Shown here: piece after piece, positions 53,736 through 61,877 of the stretch | How positions within the stretch are numbered: the first letter of the stretch is position 1 | Layout: each line of letters opens with the position of its first letter | NCBI RefSeq assembly: GCF_947503375.1 | Contig: NZ_CANNDQ010000002.1 | Coordinates: 124,001 to 188,000, forward strand | DNA: 64,000 bases | Direction of reading: 5' to 3' | DNA from: an uncultured Psychroserpens sp. | GTDB lineage: Bacteria > Bacteroidota > Bacteroidia > Flavobacteriales > Flavobacteriaceae | Program-made: the position numbers and the translations under genes | The notes under the pieces: generated by a model | What the model saw: the letters and a program-made list of their open reading frames with translations, nothing else | The model's database searches: none | What the model was told of the DNA's origin: nothing

Positions 53736-54577
53736 GCTAATCTTATTTTTGCATTCAATAGCTGAACTAGTTGTTTTGATACTTCACTAGTGTAGGCTTT
53801 CTTTCTATATTTATAAATAGGTTGTATACCAATGACTACATTAGTTATAAAAAGTTCATCTGCTTTTTGAAGTTCAAATGGAGAAATTGATGCTTCCTCT
53901 AAAATGTAATCTTCAGATTGCTCTAGTATTACCATCAATTGCTGTCTCATAATTCCTTTAAGGCAGCCATCAGTTAGTGGTGGTGTTTTTATAGTTTTAC
54001 CATTCACAAGAAATAGATTGCCGTTCAAAGCCTCTATTACATTCTTATTCGTATTCAACATCAAACAATTATCTAAACTATTTTCGTTAGCATAGATACT
54101 TCCTAATACATTAATAACCTTATTATTGGTTTTTAAAGTTGATAACAATCCTGGTGCAACAAAATAATCTTTAAAAAGATCTACAACATAGGTGGCATTA
54201 TCTGTTAGAGTATAAAAATCTGTTTCTAATGGTTGAGCAACAATCGTGTAATTAATATTTTGGTCAATTGGTAAATAAGCACCTCCTTCACCTCTATCAA
54301 TAGTTATCCTTACTCTAACTGAAGACTTATCTAACTGATTAGCTTTGGTGGTCTTTAAAATTTCAGCTTCGAGGAATTCTAGAGTAAAATTCATTGGAAT
54401 TTCCATCCGCAAAATACGCATTGAAGCCATTAATCTAAAATAATGATCTTCCAAAAAGAGTATTTTTCCATGCACCACTTTTATGGTTTCAAATAAAGCA
54501 TCACCAACTTTATGCCCTCGGTTCTCTACTGAGATTACTGTAGTATTACTTACTATGTTTCCATTGAGATTTATCAT
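53732..54577 (-). CDS. Class IV PLP-dependent aminotransferase
   Basis: 281 residues from the ATG at 54577, giving MINLNGNIVSNTTVISVENRGHKVGDALFETIKV. The frame could extend to a TTG at 54607 but that would run through a hairpin. PLP features: the catalytic lysine within LSTLKTNNKVINVLG near 157, LMLNTNKNVIEALNGNLFLVNG and the phosphate-binding TPPLTDGCLKGIMRQ near 214-228. It may be a 4-amino-4-deoxychorismate lyase or a branched-chain/D-amino-acid aminotransferase; the substrate is undecided. Confidence 0.9.
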   Translation of the reverse strand: MINLNGNIVSNTTVISVENRGHKVGDALFETIKVVHGKILFLEDHYFRLMASMRILRMEIPMNFTLEFLEAEILKTTKANQLDKSSVRVRITIDRGEGGAYLPIDQNINYTIVAQPLETDFYTLTDNATYVVDLFKDYFVAPGLLSTLKTNNKVINVLGSIYANENSLDNCLMLNTNKNVIEALNGNLFLVNGKTIKTPPLTDGCLKGIMRQQLMVILEQSEDYILEEASISPFELQKADELFITNVVIGIQPIYKYRKKAYTSEVSKQLVQLLNAKIRLA

Positions 54578-54605
54578 AAAAAAAGTCTCGATTAAAAATC
54601 GAGAC
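54578..54605 (-). terminator. Hairpin before the aminotransferase start
   Basis: GTCTCGATT (54585-54593) and AATCGAGAC (54597-54605) form a 9-bp stem with a 3-base loop, followed on the minus strand by seven T. It looks like an intrinsic terminator of the START-domain gene, which ends at 54635. Its T tract abuts the aminotransferase ATG, so read-through may also control that gene. Confidence 0.8.
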
Positions 54606-54634
54606 AAATATAAAACTAATATGATTTAGAAGTT

Positions 54635-55027
54635 CTAAGCAGAGCCTAAAACTTGTTTTAAATCTGATATTTGATTTTCCCAAAGCATTTTAGCTTCTTC
54701 GAGTTCATCCTCTTCAGTAAAATCTGTAACAATAATGGAAACATCTTTAGTAATCTCATCAACTTGAATTTTAATTTCAAAATAATAAGATGCATCTTCA
54801 TCTTCATCATTGATCCACCTAAATTTTATACGTTCACCACTTTTTTTGCTCAAGAGCTTTGCTTTTTCTTCAGAATCGTCCCAAATAAAAGTGAAGAATT
54901 CTCCTCTTGAATTCACATTGTCTGCAAACCATTCTGATAGACCAGATGGTGTTGATATATATTGATATAAAAGCTGCGGAGATGCATGTATTACAAACTC
55001 CATTTCAAACTTAACTTTTTCTTCCAT
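54635..55027 (-). CDS. START-like domain protein
   Basis: 130 residues. An AHA1/START-type fold: FEMEFVIHASPQLLYQYISTPSGLSEWFADNV, at about 6-37, then FTFIWDDSEEKAKLLSKKSGERIKFRWIND. The family in Bacteroidota is common and highly acidic, presumably cytoplasmic, binding a hydrophobic ligand or partner. No active-site residue is apparent. It is followed by a terminator hairpin and preceded by an isolated tRNA gene on the opposite strand. Confidence 0.86.
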   Translation of the reverse strand: MEEKVKFEMEFVIHASPQLLYQYISTPSGLSEWFADNVNSRGEFFTFIWDDSEEKAKLLSKKSGERIKFRWINDEDEDASYYFEIKIQVDEITKDVSIIVTDFTEEDELEEAKMLWENQISDLKQVLGSA

Positions 55028-55113
55028 CTCTTTTTAATTATGAGGCTCAATATATACAATTAATTGTTGAGTTTAAAACTAATACTGAAAAAAAATATTT
55101 TACCTGTTTAATG

Positions 55114-55144
55114 TTTGTTGAGATAGATTTTGTTTTTATATTTG
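55114..55144 (+). promoter_or_regulatory. Promoter of tRNA-Met
   Basis: TTTG (55114-55117), 19 bases, TATATTTG (55137-55144): an exact match to the Bacteroidota promoter TTTG-N19-TAnnTTTG. The predicted start is around 55151, a few bases before the tRNA. Confidence 0.85.
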
Positions 55145-55157
55145 CAGCCAAATTTAT

Positions 55158-55231
55158 GGCGAGGTAGCTCAGTTGGTTAGAGCGTCGGATTCATAACCCG
55201 GAGGTCACGAGTTCAAATCTCGTTCTCGCTA
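55158..55231 (+). tRNA. tRNA-Met (anticodon CAT)
   Basis: A 74-nt cloverleaf. Acceptor arms GGCGAGG and TCTCGCT pair (with two G-U). The D arm is GCTC-GAGC, the anticodon loop TTCATAA places CAT at 55192-55194, and the T arm is ACGAG-TTCAAAT-CTCGT. The discriminator A is followed by CTA, so CCA is not encoded. One A-C mismatch closes the anticodon stem. Initiator versus elongator: the 1-72 pair is G-U, which suggests elongator rather than initiator (C1-A72 mismatch). Confidence 0.95.
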
Positions 55232-55252
55232 CTATTAAATCATTCAAAAATC

Positions 55253-55283
55253 AACGGTTTAGTTCACACTAAACCGTTTTTTT
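55253..55283 (+). terminator. Terminator of tRNA-Met
   Basis: An 11-bp perfect stem AACGGTTTAGT (55253-55263) with ACTAAACCGTT (55268-55278) around TCAC, then T to 55283. It lies 21 bases after the tRNA. The remaining spacer to 55402 holds no gene that I can see. Confidence 0.9.
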
Positions 55284-55402
55284 ATAAAAACTATTTATGA
55301 TTTTATTTGCTTAAGTATTCCAAAAGAATATAAATTAGAACAATCTCTGTAGGATTTTTAAAGTACAGACGAAACACGTAGCTAATCATACATTACTCTT
55401 TA

Positions 55403-56011
55403 TTATTTTTTAAAGTTTCTTAGAATGAATTGATAATCGTTTCCATGCTCATTTGACACTATAATTCCGAAAGTATACAATTTATAGGATATCAAATAAT
55501 GAGTTAGATAACCCGTTCTATTTCCATCTCTCTGTAAGTATTTAACTTTAACAATTTTAGAAATCCCATATTTTAAATATTTACTTTCAAGTCTTTCAAA
55601 TTCAACGCCTCTACTTCTAGGTTCAACTAGAAGTTGATTTTCAAGTAGATCAACATACATTGCTACTGCTTCTTTTCCAAATTCAAAGTATGGGCTTGAT
55701 TGAAAAGAAATACTGTTCAAATAATTATTGTTTCCAATAAAAATTTCAACATTTTCATTTAATTTACTCAAGTTGTTTAGTCTTTCTAATTCATAATTTG
55801 ACAATGTGTCTAAGTCTATTGAACTTTTTATTAATTCAGTAAATGTTTCAATACTTGACCTTTTAAAATTGTTAGGTAAATACACTTTTCGCTCTAAAAA
55901 ATGAACTAGATGAATATTATCCTTGTTAATTGGGTTATGATTGTTCTTTTTATTGGATTCACAATTACAAATAATAATTACTATTGAAAACAGGATTAGA
56001 ATTTTTTTCAT
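55403..56011 (-). CDS. Uncharacterised lipoprotein
   Basis: 202 residues. A lipoprotein-type signal ends at CNC (MKKILILFSIVIIICNCESNKK), with the Cys near residue 17. No domain is recognised; the rest is a mixed alpha/beta sequence with YLNSISFQSSPYF and GKEAVAMYVDLLENQLL, ending YQFILRNFKK. It is probably anchored in the outer or inner membrane facing the periplasm. It begins the accessory stretch after the tRNA and is separated by 48 bases from the sulfurtransferase. Confidence 0.68.
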   Translation of the reverse strand: MKKILILFSIVIIICNCESNKKNNHNPINKDNIHLVHFLERKVYLPNNFKRSSIETFTELIKSSIDLDTLSNYELERLNNLSKLNENVEIFIGNNNYLNSISFQSSPYFEFGKEAVAMYVDLLENQLLVEPRSRGVEFERLESKYLKYGISKIVKVKYLQRDGNRTGYLTHYLISYKLYTFGIIVSNEHGNDYQFILRNFKK

Positions 56012-56059
56012 AATTGTGGGTTAGGGTTGGTGTGTGGTTTGTACTCTGAAGGGAATGCA

Positions 56060-56899
56060 CTATACACCATGTTGTATGGTATTTTTTAAATTATTTTTCT
56101 CTGCCCATTCAGTCCAAGAACCATCATAGACGTACCTACTCTTTTTGATCGCAATTTCACATGCAAGTAATACAATACAAGCGGTCAATCCAGATCCACA
56201 ACTGAACACAAAATCGTCTTCAATGTTACATTTGTCGCTAAATAACTTTTTCAGCTCTTCTTTAGACTTGTACTTTCCATCGGTTAAAACCTCTTTATAG
56301 GGAATATTTATAGACTCTTTTATATGTCCACTTTTTAATTCTTTTCTAGGTTCTTCTATAATCCCATTAAAACGATCTTCTGATCGTGCATCAATGAGGG
56401 TAAACGTTCGTTTTTCTATATTTTTTCTTATGGTGGAGTAATTGACTATATAATCCTCATTAAGTGAAGCTTCAAATGTTCCGAATTCATAACTGCTCTT
56501 AGTTCTTTTTTCGGTTGGTAATCCCCTTTTAATCCATGTCTTTAAACCACCATCTAAAACAGATACTTTATCATGCCCCATTGCTTTAAACATCCACCAA
56601 GCTCTAGGACTAGAATATATTCCAAGATTATCAAAAATTACAATCTCAGAAGATTGACTAATTCCAAGTTTTCGACATTCTAATTCAAATTGTTCTTTGG
56701 ATGGTATTGTATTAGGCAAATGGCTATTTTTATCAGAAAAATTAGCCGTAAGATCAAAATATCTAGCTGAAGGAATTGTTATGTCTTTGAATTCAGAATT
56801 TTTCCCATCAGCGGTCTTAGTCAAACTTGAATCTAACAATATCAAGTCTTTTTTATTTAGGTTTTTTTTAAGCCATTCTATAGAAACTAACTCTTTCAT
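56060..56899 (-). CDS. Thiosulfate/3-mercaptopyruvate sulfurtransferase
   Basis: 279 residues, two rhodanese domains. The C-terminal one is active: the catalytic loop CGSGLT (FSCGSGLTACIVL, near 233-245), the mercaptopyruvate-type CG[ST]G[VL]T signature. The N-terminal one (LVSIEWLKKNLNKKDLILLDSSL) is inactive by family rule. It moves sulfane sulfur to cyanide or thiols. The conserved tail VYDGSWTEWAEKN, near 257-269, fits. No sulfur-metabolism partners are adjacent. Confidence 0.93.
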   Translation of the reverse strand: MKELVSIEWLKKNLNKKDLILLDSSLTKTADGKNSEFKDITIPSARYFDLTANFSDKNSHLPNTIPSKEQFELECRKLGISQSSEIVIFDNLGIYSSPRAWWMFKAMGHDKVSVLDGGLKTWIKRGLPTEKRTKSSYEFGTFEASLNEDYIVNYSTIRKNIEKRTFTLIDARSEDRFNGIIEEPRKELKSGHIKESINIPYKEVLTDGKYKSKEELKKLFSDKCNIEDDFVFSCGSGLTACIVLLACEIAIKKSRYVYDGSWTEWAEKNNLKNTIQHGV

Positions 56900-57025
56900 T
56901 TATTTTAGTTATGTACGATGGTTTTGTGTTTCATTACGTTCTTTGAGACCTAAGATAGCAAAAAGAAGGAGCGTAAAGGGAATTCGACAGAATTTCCATG
57001 GTAATCATAGAACACTACCTAACAA

Positions 57026-57520
57026 TTAACTATAAACATCGTTAGCTACAGTTTTTATTTTCCTATTTATTATTATGTCAATTCTTCTTTTATTTTCTTG
57101 TTGTAATAATGAAGGATATAAATTCAATAAAATATTCGGAATCATTATTGTCAATCCAAACACAATACTCACATTAAAAACTTTATAAATGGCAAAAATT
57201 GTAACAAAAACAAATCCTATTAAATGACTTATTTCTGATAGAGTCATTTCATTTCGTATTTTGATCAAATCAACGTTTTTATTTTCTAGCGTTATTTTTT
57301 GATTAAAAAATTTGAAAAAAGTATTTTTCACAATCCACTTAAAGTATTTGATTCCTATATTTTTATTCAGAGTTTTACTTTTAATAAAATTCAAATTTGA
57401 TAGTTTTTTATAGTATTTGGTTTTCATTAGGATATTGTTAATTATCATTCCAACTATCCAAGATATAAATGATAGTGATATTCCAAAAACAAAGCCCAAA
57501 ATTAAGTGTTTAGTAATCAT
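57026..57520 (-). CDS. Four-helix membrane protein, CrtO-acyltransferase-like
   Basis: 164 residues with about four transmembrane helices. The middle carries GIKYFKWIVKNTFFKFFNQKI and IRNEMTLSEISHLIGFVFV, and the end reads NILLNLYPSLLQQENKRRID. These blocks, especially N-Y-P-x(3)-Q-x(2)-N-R/K-R, recall the glycosyl-diaponeurosporenoate acyltransferase (CrtO) family that finishes staphyloxanthin. The assignment is tentative; no other carotenoid gene lies beside it. Confidence 0.5.
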   Translation of the reverse strand: MITKHLILGFVFGISLSFISWIVGMIINNILMKTKYYKKLSNLNFIKSKTLNKNIGIKYFKWIVKNTFFKFFNQKITLENKNVDLIKIRNEMTLSEISHLIGFVFVTIFAIYKVFNVSIVFGLTIMIPNILLNLYPSLLQQENKRRIDIIINRKIKTVANDVYS

Positions 57521-57546
57521 TTTTCTGAAATTGTGGCCAGCATAAG

Positions 57547-57640
57547 TATATGAGTAATGGTATTGATATAATTATTGTACCTACATCTATAAATCTAAAG
57601 AAAATCAAAATAGTTATACAACCTACGGATCATTACTTAC
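57547..57640. repeat. Degenerate inverted-repeat spacer element
   Basis: The left side holds GTATATGAGTAATGG (57546-57560) and the right side CATTACTTAC (57631-57640), whose reverse complement matches the left core (AGTAATG). The left motif differs at only two or three positions from GTGTATGAGTAATAG in the 62.4-kb element, so both seem to be copies of one family. The right end overlaps the stop of the downstream gene. Confidence 0.45.
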
Positions 57641-58578
57641 TGCTTAGATAACCTCGCTTTTTCTCTATAGCTATTAGAGATCGTTTCAAATGGAATAAAG
57701 TATATATTTGTATCTGTACTCCTTAGGCTATCACTACTTGTAAAATACAGTAATGTATCTGCTTCGGTTAGCTCTGCATAAAGATCACTTCCAGTTGTAT
57801 TTACTTCTTTTATAGCTTGTGGTATAGTCCATTTTTTACCTAATTTATAACTCACATACAAATCACCATATGGTGAAAGGTTCTCTGTTCTTCCTGAAGA
57901 TTCAAAAATAATGACATCACCACTACGATTAACTTCTAAATTCCATTCACCTTGTTCTGAGTTAATGGTATTCCCTAAGTTTATGGGCACATCAAAAGTT
58001 TCATTTCGTTTTTTTGCCATATAGAGATCGCCTTGACCATAGCCACCAGAACGATTGGATGCAAAATATAAATTACCATGCACATCTGTACAAGGACTAT
58101 ATTCACTTTTTTCAGAATTAATACTATCGCTCAATCTAATTGGAGTTCCCCATTGATTGTTCTTGTCTTTGGTTACTCTCCAAATATCTTTCGAGCTCTG
58201 GGTCCCTTCATTTAAAGGTCTCTTAGATATGAAATAGATCGTTTGGCCATCACTGGTTAAATGCGGTGCACTATCATCATATTTCCCTGAAAAAGAAGCT
58301 AATTTTGGAGTAGACCATTTACTGTTTTCTTTTACTGAATGATAGATCGCATTTTTCATATTTCTTGTTCCCCATTTACTTGTACTTCTAGTAAAATAAA
58401 CTTCGTTCCCACTAACTGAAAAGGTTGGCGCGTATTCAACTAATTGGGTAGAAACATTTTCAGGCTCAAACAATTTTGGCTTTAATTGTTTAACTGCGCC
58501 TTTATAACTAACCAAAAACAGCAACAAAGCAGAAGTACTTACTATAAATAATCGGTTTGCGACTTTTAATTTATTCAT
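57637..58578 (-). CDS. Secreted PD40/TolB-like propeller protein
   Basis: 313 residues from the ATG at 58578, which gives a membrane anchor or signal (LFIVSTSALLLFLVSYKGA). Five or more PD40-type repeats: YAPTFSVSGNEVYFTRS, DDSAPHLTSDGQTIYFISKR, YSPCTDVHGNLYFASNRSGGYGQGDLYMAK and EWNLEVNRSGDVIIFESSGR. Such WD40-like proteins occur in outer-membrane or peptidoglycan-linked complexes and in sensing. A longer start at 58608 adds ten unconserved residues. Partner unknown. Confidence 0.84.
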   Translation of the reverse strand: MNKLKVANRLFIVSTSALLLFLVSYKGAVKQLKPKLFEPENVSTQLVEYAPTFSVSGNEVYFTRSTSKWGTRNMKNAIYHSVKENSKWSTPKLASFSGKYDDSAPHLTSDGQTIYFISKRPLNEGTQSSKDIWRVTKDKNNQWGTPIRLSDSINSEKSEYSPCTDVHGNLYFASNRSGGYGQGDLYMAKKRNETFDVPINLGNTINSEQGEWNLEVNRSGDVIIFESSGRTENLSPYGDLYVSYKLGKKWTIPQAIKEVNTTGSDLYAELTEADTLLYFTSSDSLRSTDTNIYFIPFETISNSYREKARLSKQ

Positions 58579-58629
58579 TGTATAAATTATTACGTTTACA
58601 CTTGCCAATTTTTACGAATTAGTCGTTAT

Positions 58630-59451
58630 TTAATTTTCAAGATAAGATCTAATTTCAATGTAATCAACATCAGTTCTATCTTCGTAAAAATCTTTTAGTA
58701 CTGCTCTGTGAGCAGCTCCTACGATGACTAAAACTCGATCTTCTGCAGTGATCCATCGATCAATATTGGTCATCATGTAAATATTTCGTTCCCACCAATT
58801 AGAGACAAACTTTGCGCCTACATAACTTGAATCTCCGACAAACTTTGCCGTTTGATTTAAATACTGGTCTTTATTGCGAATGTCTTCTTCTTCAGAATTT
58901 CTATAGATGAAATAATCGAGTAGTGTATTTCTTGCTAAAAACTCAGACTCTTTTTGGTCTTGTGCTTTAATAGATTTAAGCAACTTGTCTAAACGCTCTT
59001 TATCGTTCTCTTCGGCAAAGGTCATCAATTCATTAAATGGTAAGTCTAGCTTGTAATCAATAGAAAAGATCTTATCATGCTTTAGCTCTTTTGCTAATCT
59101 AAATCCCAATTGTTCTATTTCATTTATAGTATAATCACGATTACCTTCTAGTGTAGCATTATATAAACTATCAAGGTATGTTGAATTTGACGATGGAAAC
59201 TCAAGCATGATCTTGGTTGGCTTATAGTCTTTAAGCTTTTGAACAATGGTCTTGATTTCCTTTTGCCGTTTTTCAGACTCTAAGCTTTCAAATTCAACAG
59301 ATGAAAAATCTGAAGTGCCAGCAAAGTGAAAAACACCCAAAATTGCAACTTTGGGTTTATCACTAGATGATGACTCTTCTGCCTGTGTTTGCTGTGACCT
59401 ATTGCAACTAAGAAGCGCTAAAGTAAAAAAAACAATTACGTACCTTCTCAT
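58630..59451 (-). CDS. DUF5694 lipoprotein (TraB/TIKI-like)
   Basis: 273 residues. The lipoprotein signal ends at LSC (MRRYVIVFFTLALLSC). The core VAILGVFHFAG near 33-43, KIMLEFPSSNS and VLVIVGAAHRAVL near 241-253 match DUF5694, which relates to the TraB/TIKI/EreA metallohydrolase fold with paired histidines (H42 and H251 by count). A metal-dependent hydrolase role is inferred, not shown. It is followed at 51 bases by the PD40 gene and preceded by a 14-bp palindrome. Confidence 0.82.
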   Translation of the reverse strand: MRRYVIVFFTLALLSCNRSQQTQAEESSSSDKPKVAILGVFHFAGTSDFSSVEFESLESEKRQKEIKTIVQKLKDYKPTKIMLEFPSSNSTYLDSLYNATLEGNRDYTINEIEQLGFRLAKELKHDKIFSIDYKLDLPFNELMTFAEENDKERLDKLLKSIKAQDQKESEFLARNTLLDYFIYRNSEEEDIRNKDQYLNQTAKFVGDSSYVGAKFVSNWWERNIYMMTNIDRWITAEDRVLVIVGAAHRAVLKDFYEDRTDVDYIEIRSYLEN

Positions 59452-59528
59452 TGTATTTTGAATTAAGTTGAATCAAACTATAACTATACATCAGCTCTAT
59501 ATATGTGACTTAAAGACTGAAAAATCTT

Positions 59529-59542
59529 ATCACTTAAGTGAT
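59529..59542. promoter_or_regulatory. 14-bp perfect palindrome upstream of DUF5694
   Basis: ATCACTTAAGTGAT is a complete palindrome about 78 bases upstream of the DUF5694 start, in the spacer after the MarR-GNAT gene. A half-related sequence GTGACTTAAAG occurs just before it (from 59505). It could be an operator. The spacer 59452-59645 has no gene. Confidence 0.4.
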
Positions 59543-59645
59543 GCATGTAATAAAGATATCATTTTATTTTGAAGCAATATATGGTATTGATTATAAACAA
59601 TAATACTAACCTTGTCTTATAAATTTTATCATTTGCTGAAGTGCA

Positions 59646-60596
59646 TCAAAATTCAAGACACATTATTTTTTCTGTCCGTTTTAAAACATCCATTTGTATC
59701 GGAGCATCGTTATCAATAAAACCAAGTTTATAATATAGCTGATGTGCTTGTGGCATTGCCATAGTGGTTTGTAGCCAAAGTTGTTTGACTTCATTTTCTA
59801 AGCATCGGCAAATGCAACGTTCAATTAGCTTTGTTGCTATACCAAGTTTTCTGTAATTAGGTTTAATAAATAATTTAGCAAACTCAAATTTATCATCATC
59901 AAGACGCTTTAAGGCAACACAACCAATTATATCTTTTCCATATTTGGCATAAAACAAAAAACCACCCTTTGTAAGGTAAGCTTCGTCTGGGTGATTTAAA
60001 GTGAATTTATCGTCTTCCTCTAATTCTCCATTTAAAACTTCCATAAGCCAAGGTCCTGCTAACTTATAGAAATGTGTTCTCAAACTTGGTTTATAATCAA
60101 TAATTTTTACTAATAGTTTATTGGACTCAAAAATTCTTTCATGGATTGGATGTGTATTGATCTGCCAATCAATTCTATTTAATATATTAAGGGTATCTGG
60201 GTGACCTGAAACAAAGATATCTCTTAACGTGTTAGAAAAAGAAAGCCAAAGCGGTTCAATCTTATTTAGTAATTGCTTCCCTTTCTTTGAAAGACATACA
60301 AGTTTTGAGCGCTTATCGTTTGGGTTAGGTTGAATTAAGACTAACTCATTTTTTTTTAATTCTATTAAAATATTCTTTACAGTAATATGAGAGAAATCAA
60401 TATGCGCTGCTATTTCTAGTATGGTTAAAGCAACACCTGATTTTGCTAAAACATAGTAAACGGAAAACCAGCTGGCTTTAAATGAAATATCAGATTTAGC
60501 ATATATTTTGTCGCCATCTTTCTGTAATTTTTCACTAATTCGTCTGAATCGCGATGCCGCTGCCAAGTAGCCTAGCTCTTTTAAAATGTTTGACAT
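59646..60596 (-). CDS. MarR-type HTH regulator fused to GNAT acetyltransferase
   Basis: 316 residues, two domains. Residues 1-145: MarR-like winged helix, with ILEIAAHIDFSHITVKNILIELKKNELV as recognition region and the wing NPNDKRSKLVCLSKKGKQLL. Residues about 165-316: GNAT fold with FIKPNYRKLGIATKLIERCICRCL binding acetyl-CoA and QLWLQTTMAMPQAHQLYYKLGF at the end. Such fusions are known in bacteria and fungi as transcription regulators that may acetylate small molecules. A 14-bp inverted repeat immediately upstream suggests autoregulation. Confidence 0.92.
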   Translation of the reverse strand: MSNILKELGYLAAASRFRRISEKLQKDGDKIYAKSDISFKASWFSVYYVLAKSGVALTILEIAAHIDFSHITVKNILIELKKNELVLIQPNPNDKRSKLVCLSKKGKQLLNKIEPLWLSFSNTLRDIFVSGHPDTLNILNRIDWQINTHPIHERIFESNKLLVKIIDYKPSLRTHFYKLAGPWLMEVLNGELEEDDKFTLNHPDEAYLTKGGFLFYAKYGKDIIGCVALKRLDDDKFEFAKLFIKPNYRKLGIATKLIERCICRCLENEVKQLWLQTTMAMPQAHQLYYKLGFIDNDAPIQMDVLKRTEKIMCLEF

Positions 60597-60600
60597 GATA

Positions 60601-60654
60601 TTAAATTTATGAAAGTACTTTTATAAAAATATAAAATACATTTCATAAATTTAA
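60601..60654. promoter_or_regulatory. Long inverted repeat at the MarR-GNAT promoter
   Basis: TTAAATTTATGAAA (60601-60614) and TTTCATAAATTTAA (60641-60654) are perfect 14-base inverted repeats separated by 26 bases. They lie 4 bases upstream of the MarR-GNAT start, bracketing the likely promoter. Two operator half-sites for an autoregulating dimer is the natural reading; a very AT-rich structural element is the alternative. Confidence 0.55.
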
Positions 60655-60731
60655 ACTTCGAGGTAATAATTATTATGGTGATGTAATGGAATTTGTGCTA
60701 TTTTAATTGATCACAATATGCTTTTATGCCA

Positions 60732-61271
60732 CTAAAAATCTTCCCAATGATCAACTAGCTTCTCATTCATTTGAATATTTTCAGTTTCGTAGGTTGCTAT
60801 TAAATCATACTTGATTGTTGGCACTTTTTTAATGTTGAGCGCTTTCATTATTTCTGATGTTGGTATGGTTGCTCTACCTTTTTTTATCGTGTTTTTAACA
60901 ATGCATGCTGCTATAGGTTTTCCTTTTCGTTCAATTTTCTGCTCAACATAAATCCATTTCTCATCTACATAAGATATTCTGGTATATATTTCGGCCTTTT
61001 GAAACACCTTAAGTGGTCTATAAAACTGAATACTAATGGCTTGACTAGGAAAAAACCATTTATTTTTTGATGCTACTTTGAAAAAGTTTGATCTAACCAT
61101 CAAATCTAAGCGTCCTGTTTCTAAAACAGTCATAATAGCAGCATGATTCATAACTGAAACGTCTATGTCTGTGATCCAAACTCTAAATGATTTGCAAACT
61201 GTTTCTGTTCCAATGAGTTTCTTTTTAAACTTTGCATGTATTAAGGCAATGATAAGTCTAATCCATCGCAT
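60732..61271 (-). CDS. Thioesterase-like (hot-dog) protein
   Basis: 179 residues. A 4HBT-type hot-dog fold similar to the Them6/DSCD75 group: FRVWITDIDVSVMNHAAIMTVLETGRLDLMVRS at about 30-62 replaces the common DxNxHxNNARY pattern, with Asp36/38 and Asn42-His43 present. Then SQAISIQFYRPLKVFQKAEIYTRI and KPIAACIVKNTIKKGR. A hydrophobic basic N-terminus (IRLIIALIHAKFKKK) may tether it to membrane. Acyl-CoA substrate unknown. Confidence 0.82.
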   Translation of the reverse strand: MRWIRLIIALIHAKFKKKLIGTETVCKSFRVWITDIDVSVMNHAAIMTVLETGRLDLMVRSNFFKVASKNKWFFPSQAISIQFYRPLKVFQKAEIYTRISYVDEKWIYVEQKIERKGKPIAACIVKNTIKKGRATIPTSEIMKALNIKKVPTIKYDLIATYETENIQMNEKLVDHWEDF

Positions 61272-61374
61272 TTGATTTCGGTATTGTATTGGTAAGGTCT
61301 AAGTTAGCAAAAGAAAACTAACTCATTAGGTAAAGGTCAAGTAATTTGATATATAGGCAATTCATATTGTTCTG

Positions 61375-61860
61375 TTAATAGTTTAAATACTTTATGATCA
61401 AACCCAATTGGCCTAAATGATAAATGTCATGGTGAAGCATTCCATTTAATAAAAAAGCGTAATCGTAATTGCCTTTGAAGTCTGTATCATAGTACTGCTC
61501 TTTTAGAAATGCATCATCCTTTTCTTCCAGTAATGCAATCAATTCGGTTAACGTATCATCGTATTCCAATTTTAATTTGGACCATCCTTTATCTTTTAAA
61601 GTAGTATTTGTCAACCAATTTTCTTCACAGTCGTCAGTTTTACTACCTGTACGTGTCTTAATTTTTAATATTGCTTCATTTCTCCATAATGTGAGATGAG
61701 AAATTATTTCGGCGATACTATGCATATTCTCTATTGGTCTCTTAAAGACTAGATCGTCATCAATAAAGTTCAATTTACTTTCATAAGTGCTTCCTATCCA
61801 TAACTTCCCATTTTGGATACACTTTAATTCTTTGATAATGTGTTCAATTAAGATTTTCAT
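61375..61860 (-). CDS. DinB-family protein
   Basis: 161 residues, four-helix bundle. The three metal-ligand histidines of DinB/YfiT are visible: one in the first long helix (ENMHSIAEIISHLTLWRNEA, near 45-64) and the pair in LHHDIYHLGQLGLI near 143-156. DinB proteins are metal-dependent thiol transferases or detoxification enzymes. It lies 17 bases before the GNAT gene's end and is transcribed in the same direction. Confidence 0.88.
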   Translation of the reverse strand: MKILIEHIIKELKCIQNGKLWIGSTYESKLNFIDDDLVFKRPIENMHSIAEIISHLTLWRNEAILKIKTRTGSKTDDCEENWLTNTTLKDKGWSKLKLEYDDTLTELIALLEEKDDAFLKEQYYDTDFKGNYDYAFLLNGMLHHDIYHLGQLGLIIKYLNY

Positions 61861-61877
61861 TTTAATAGATCTATTTT

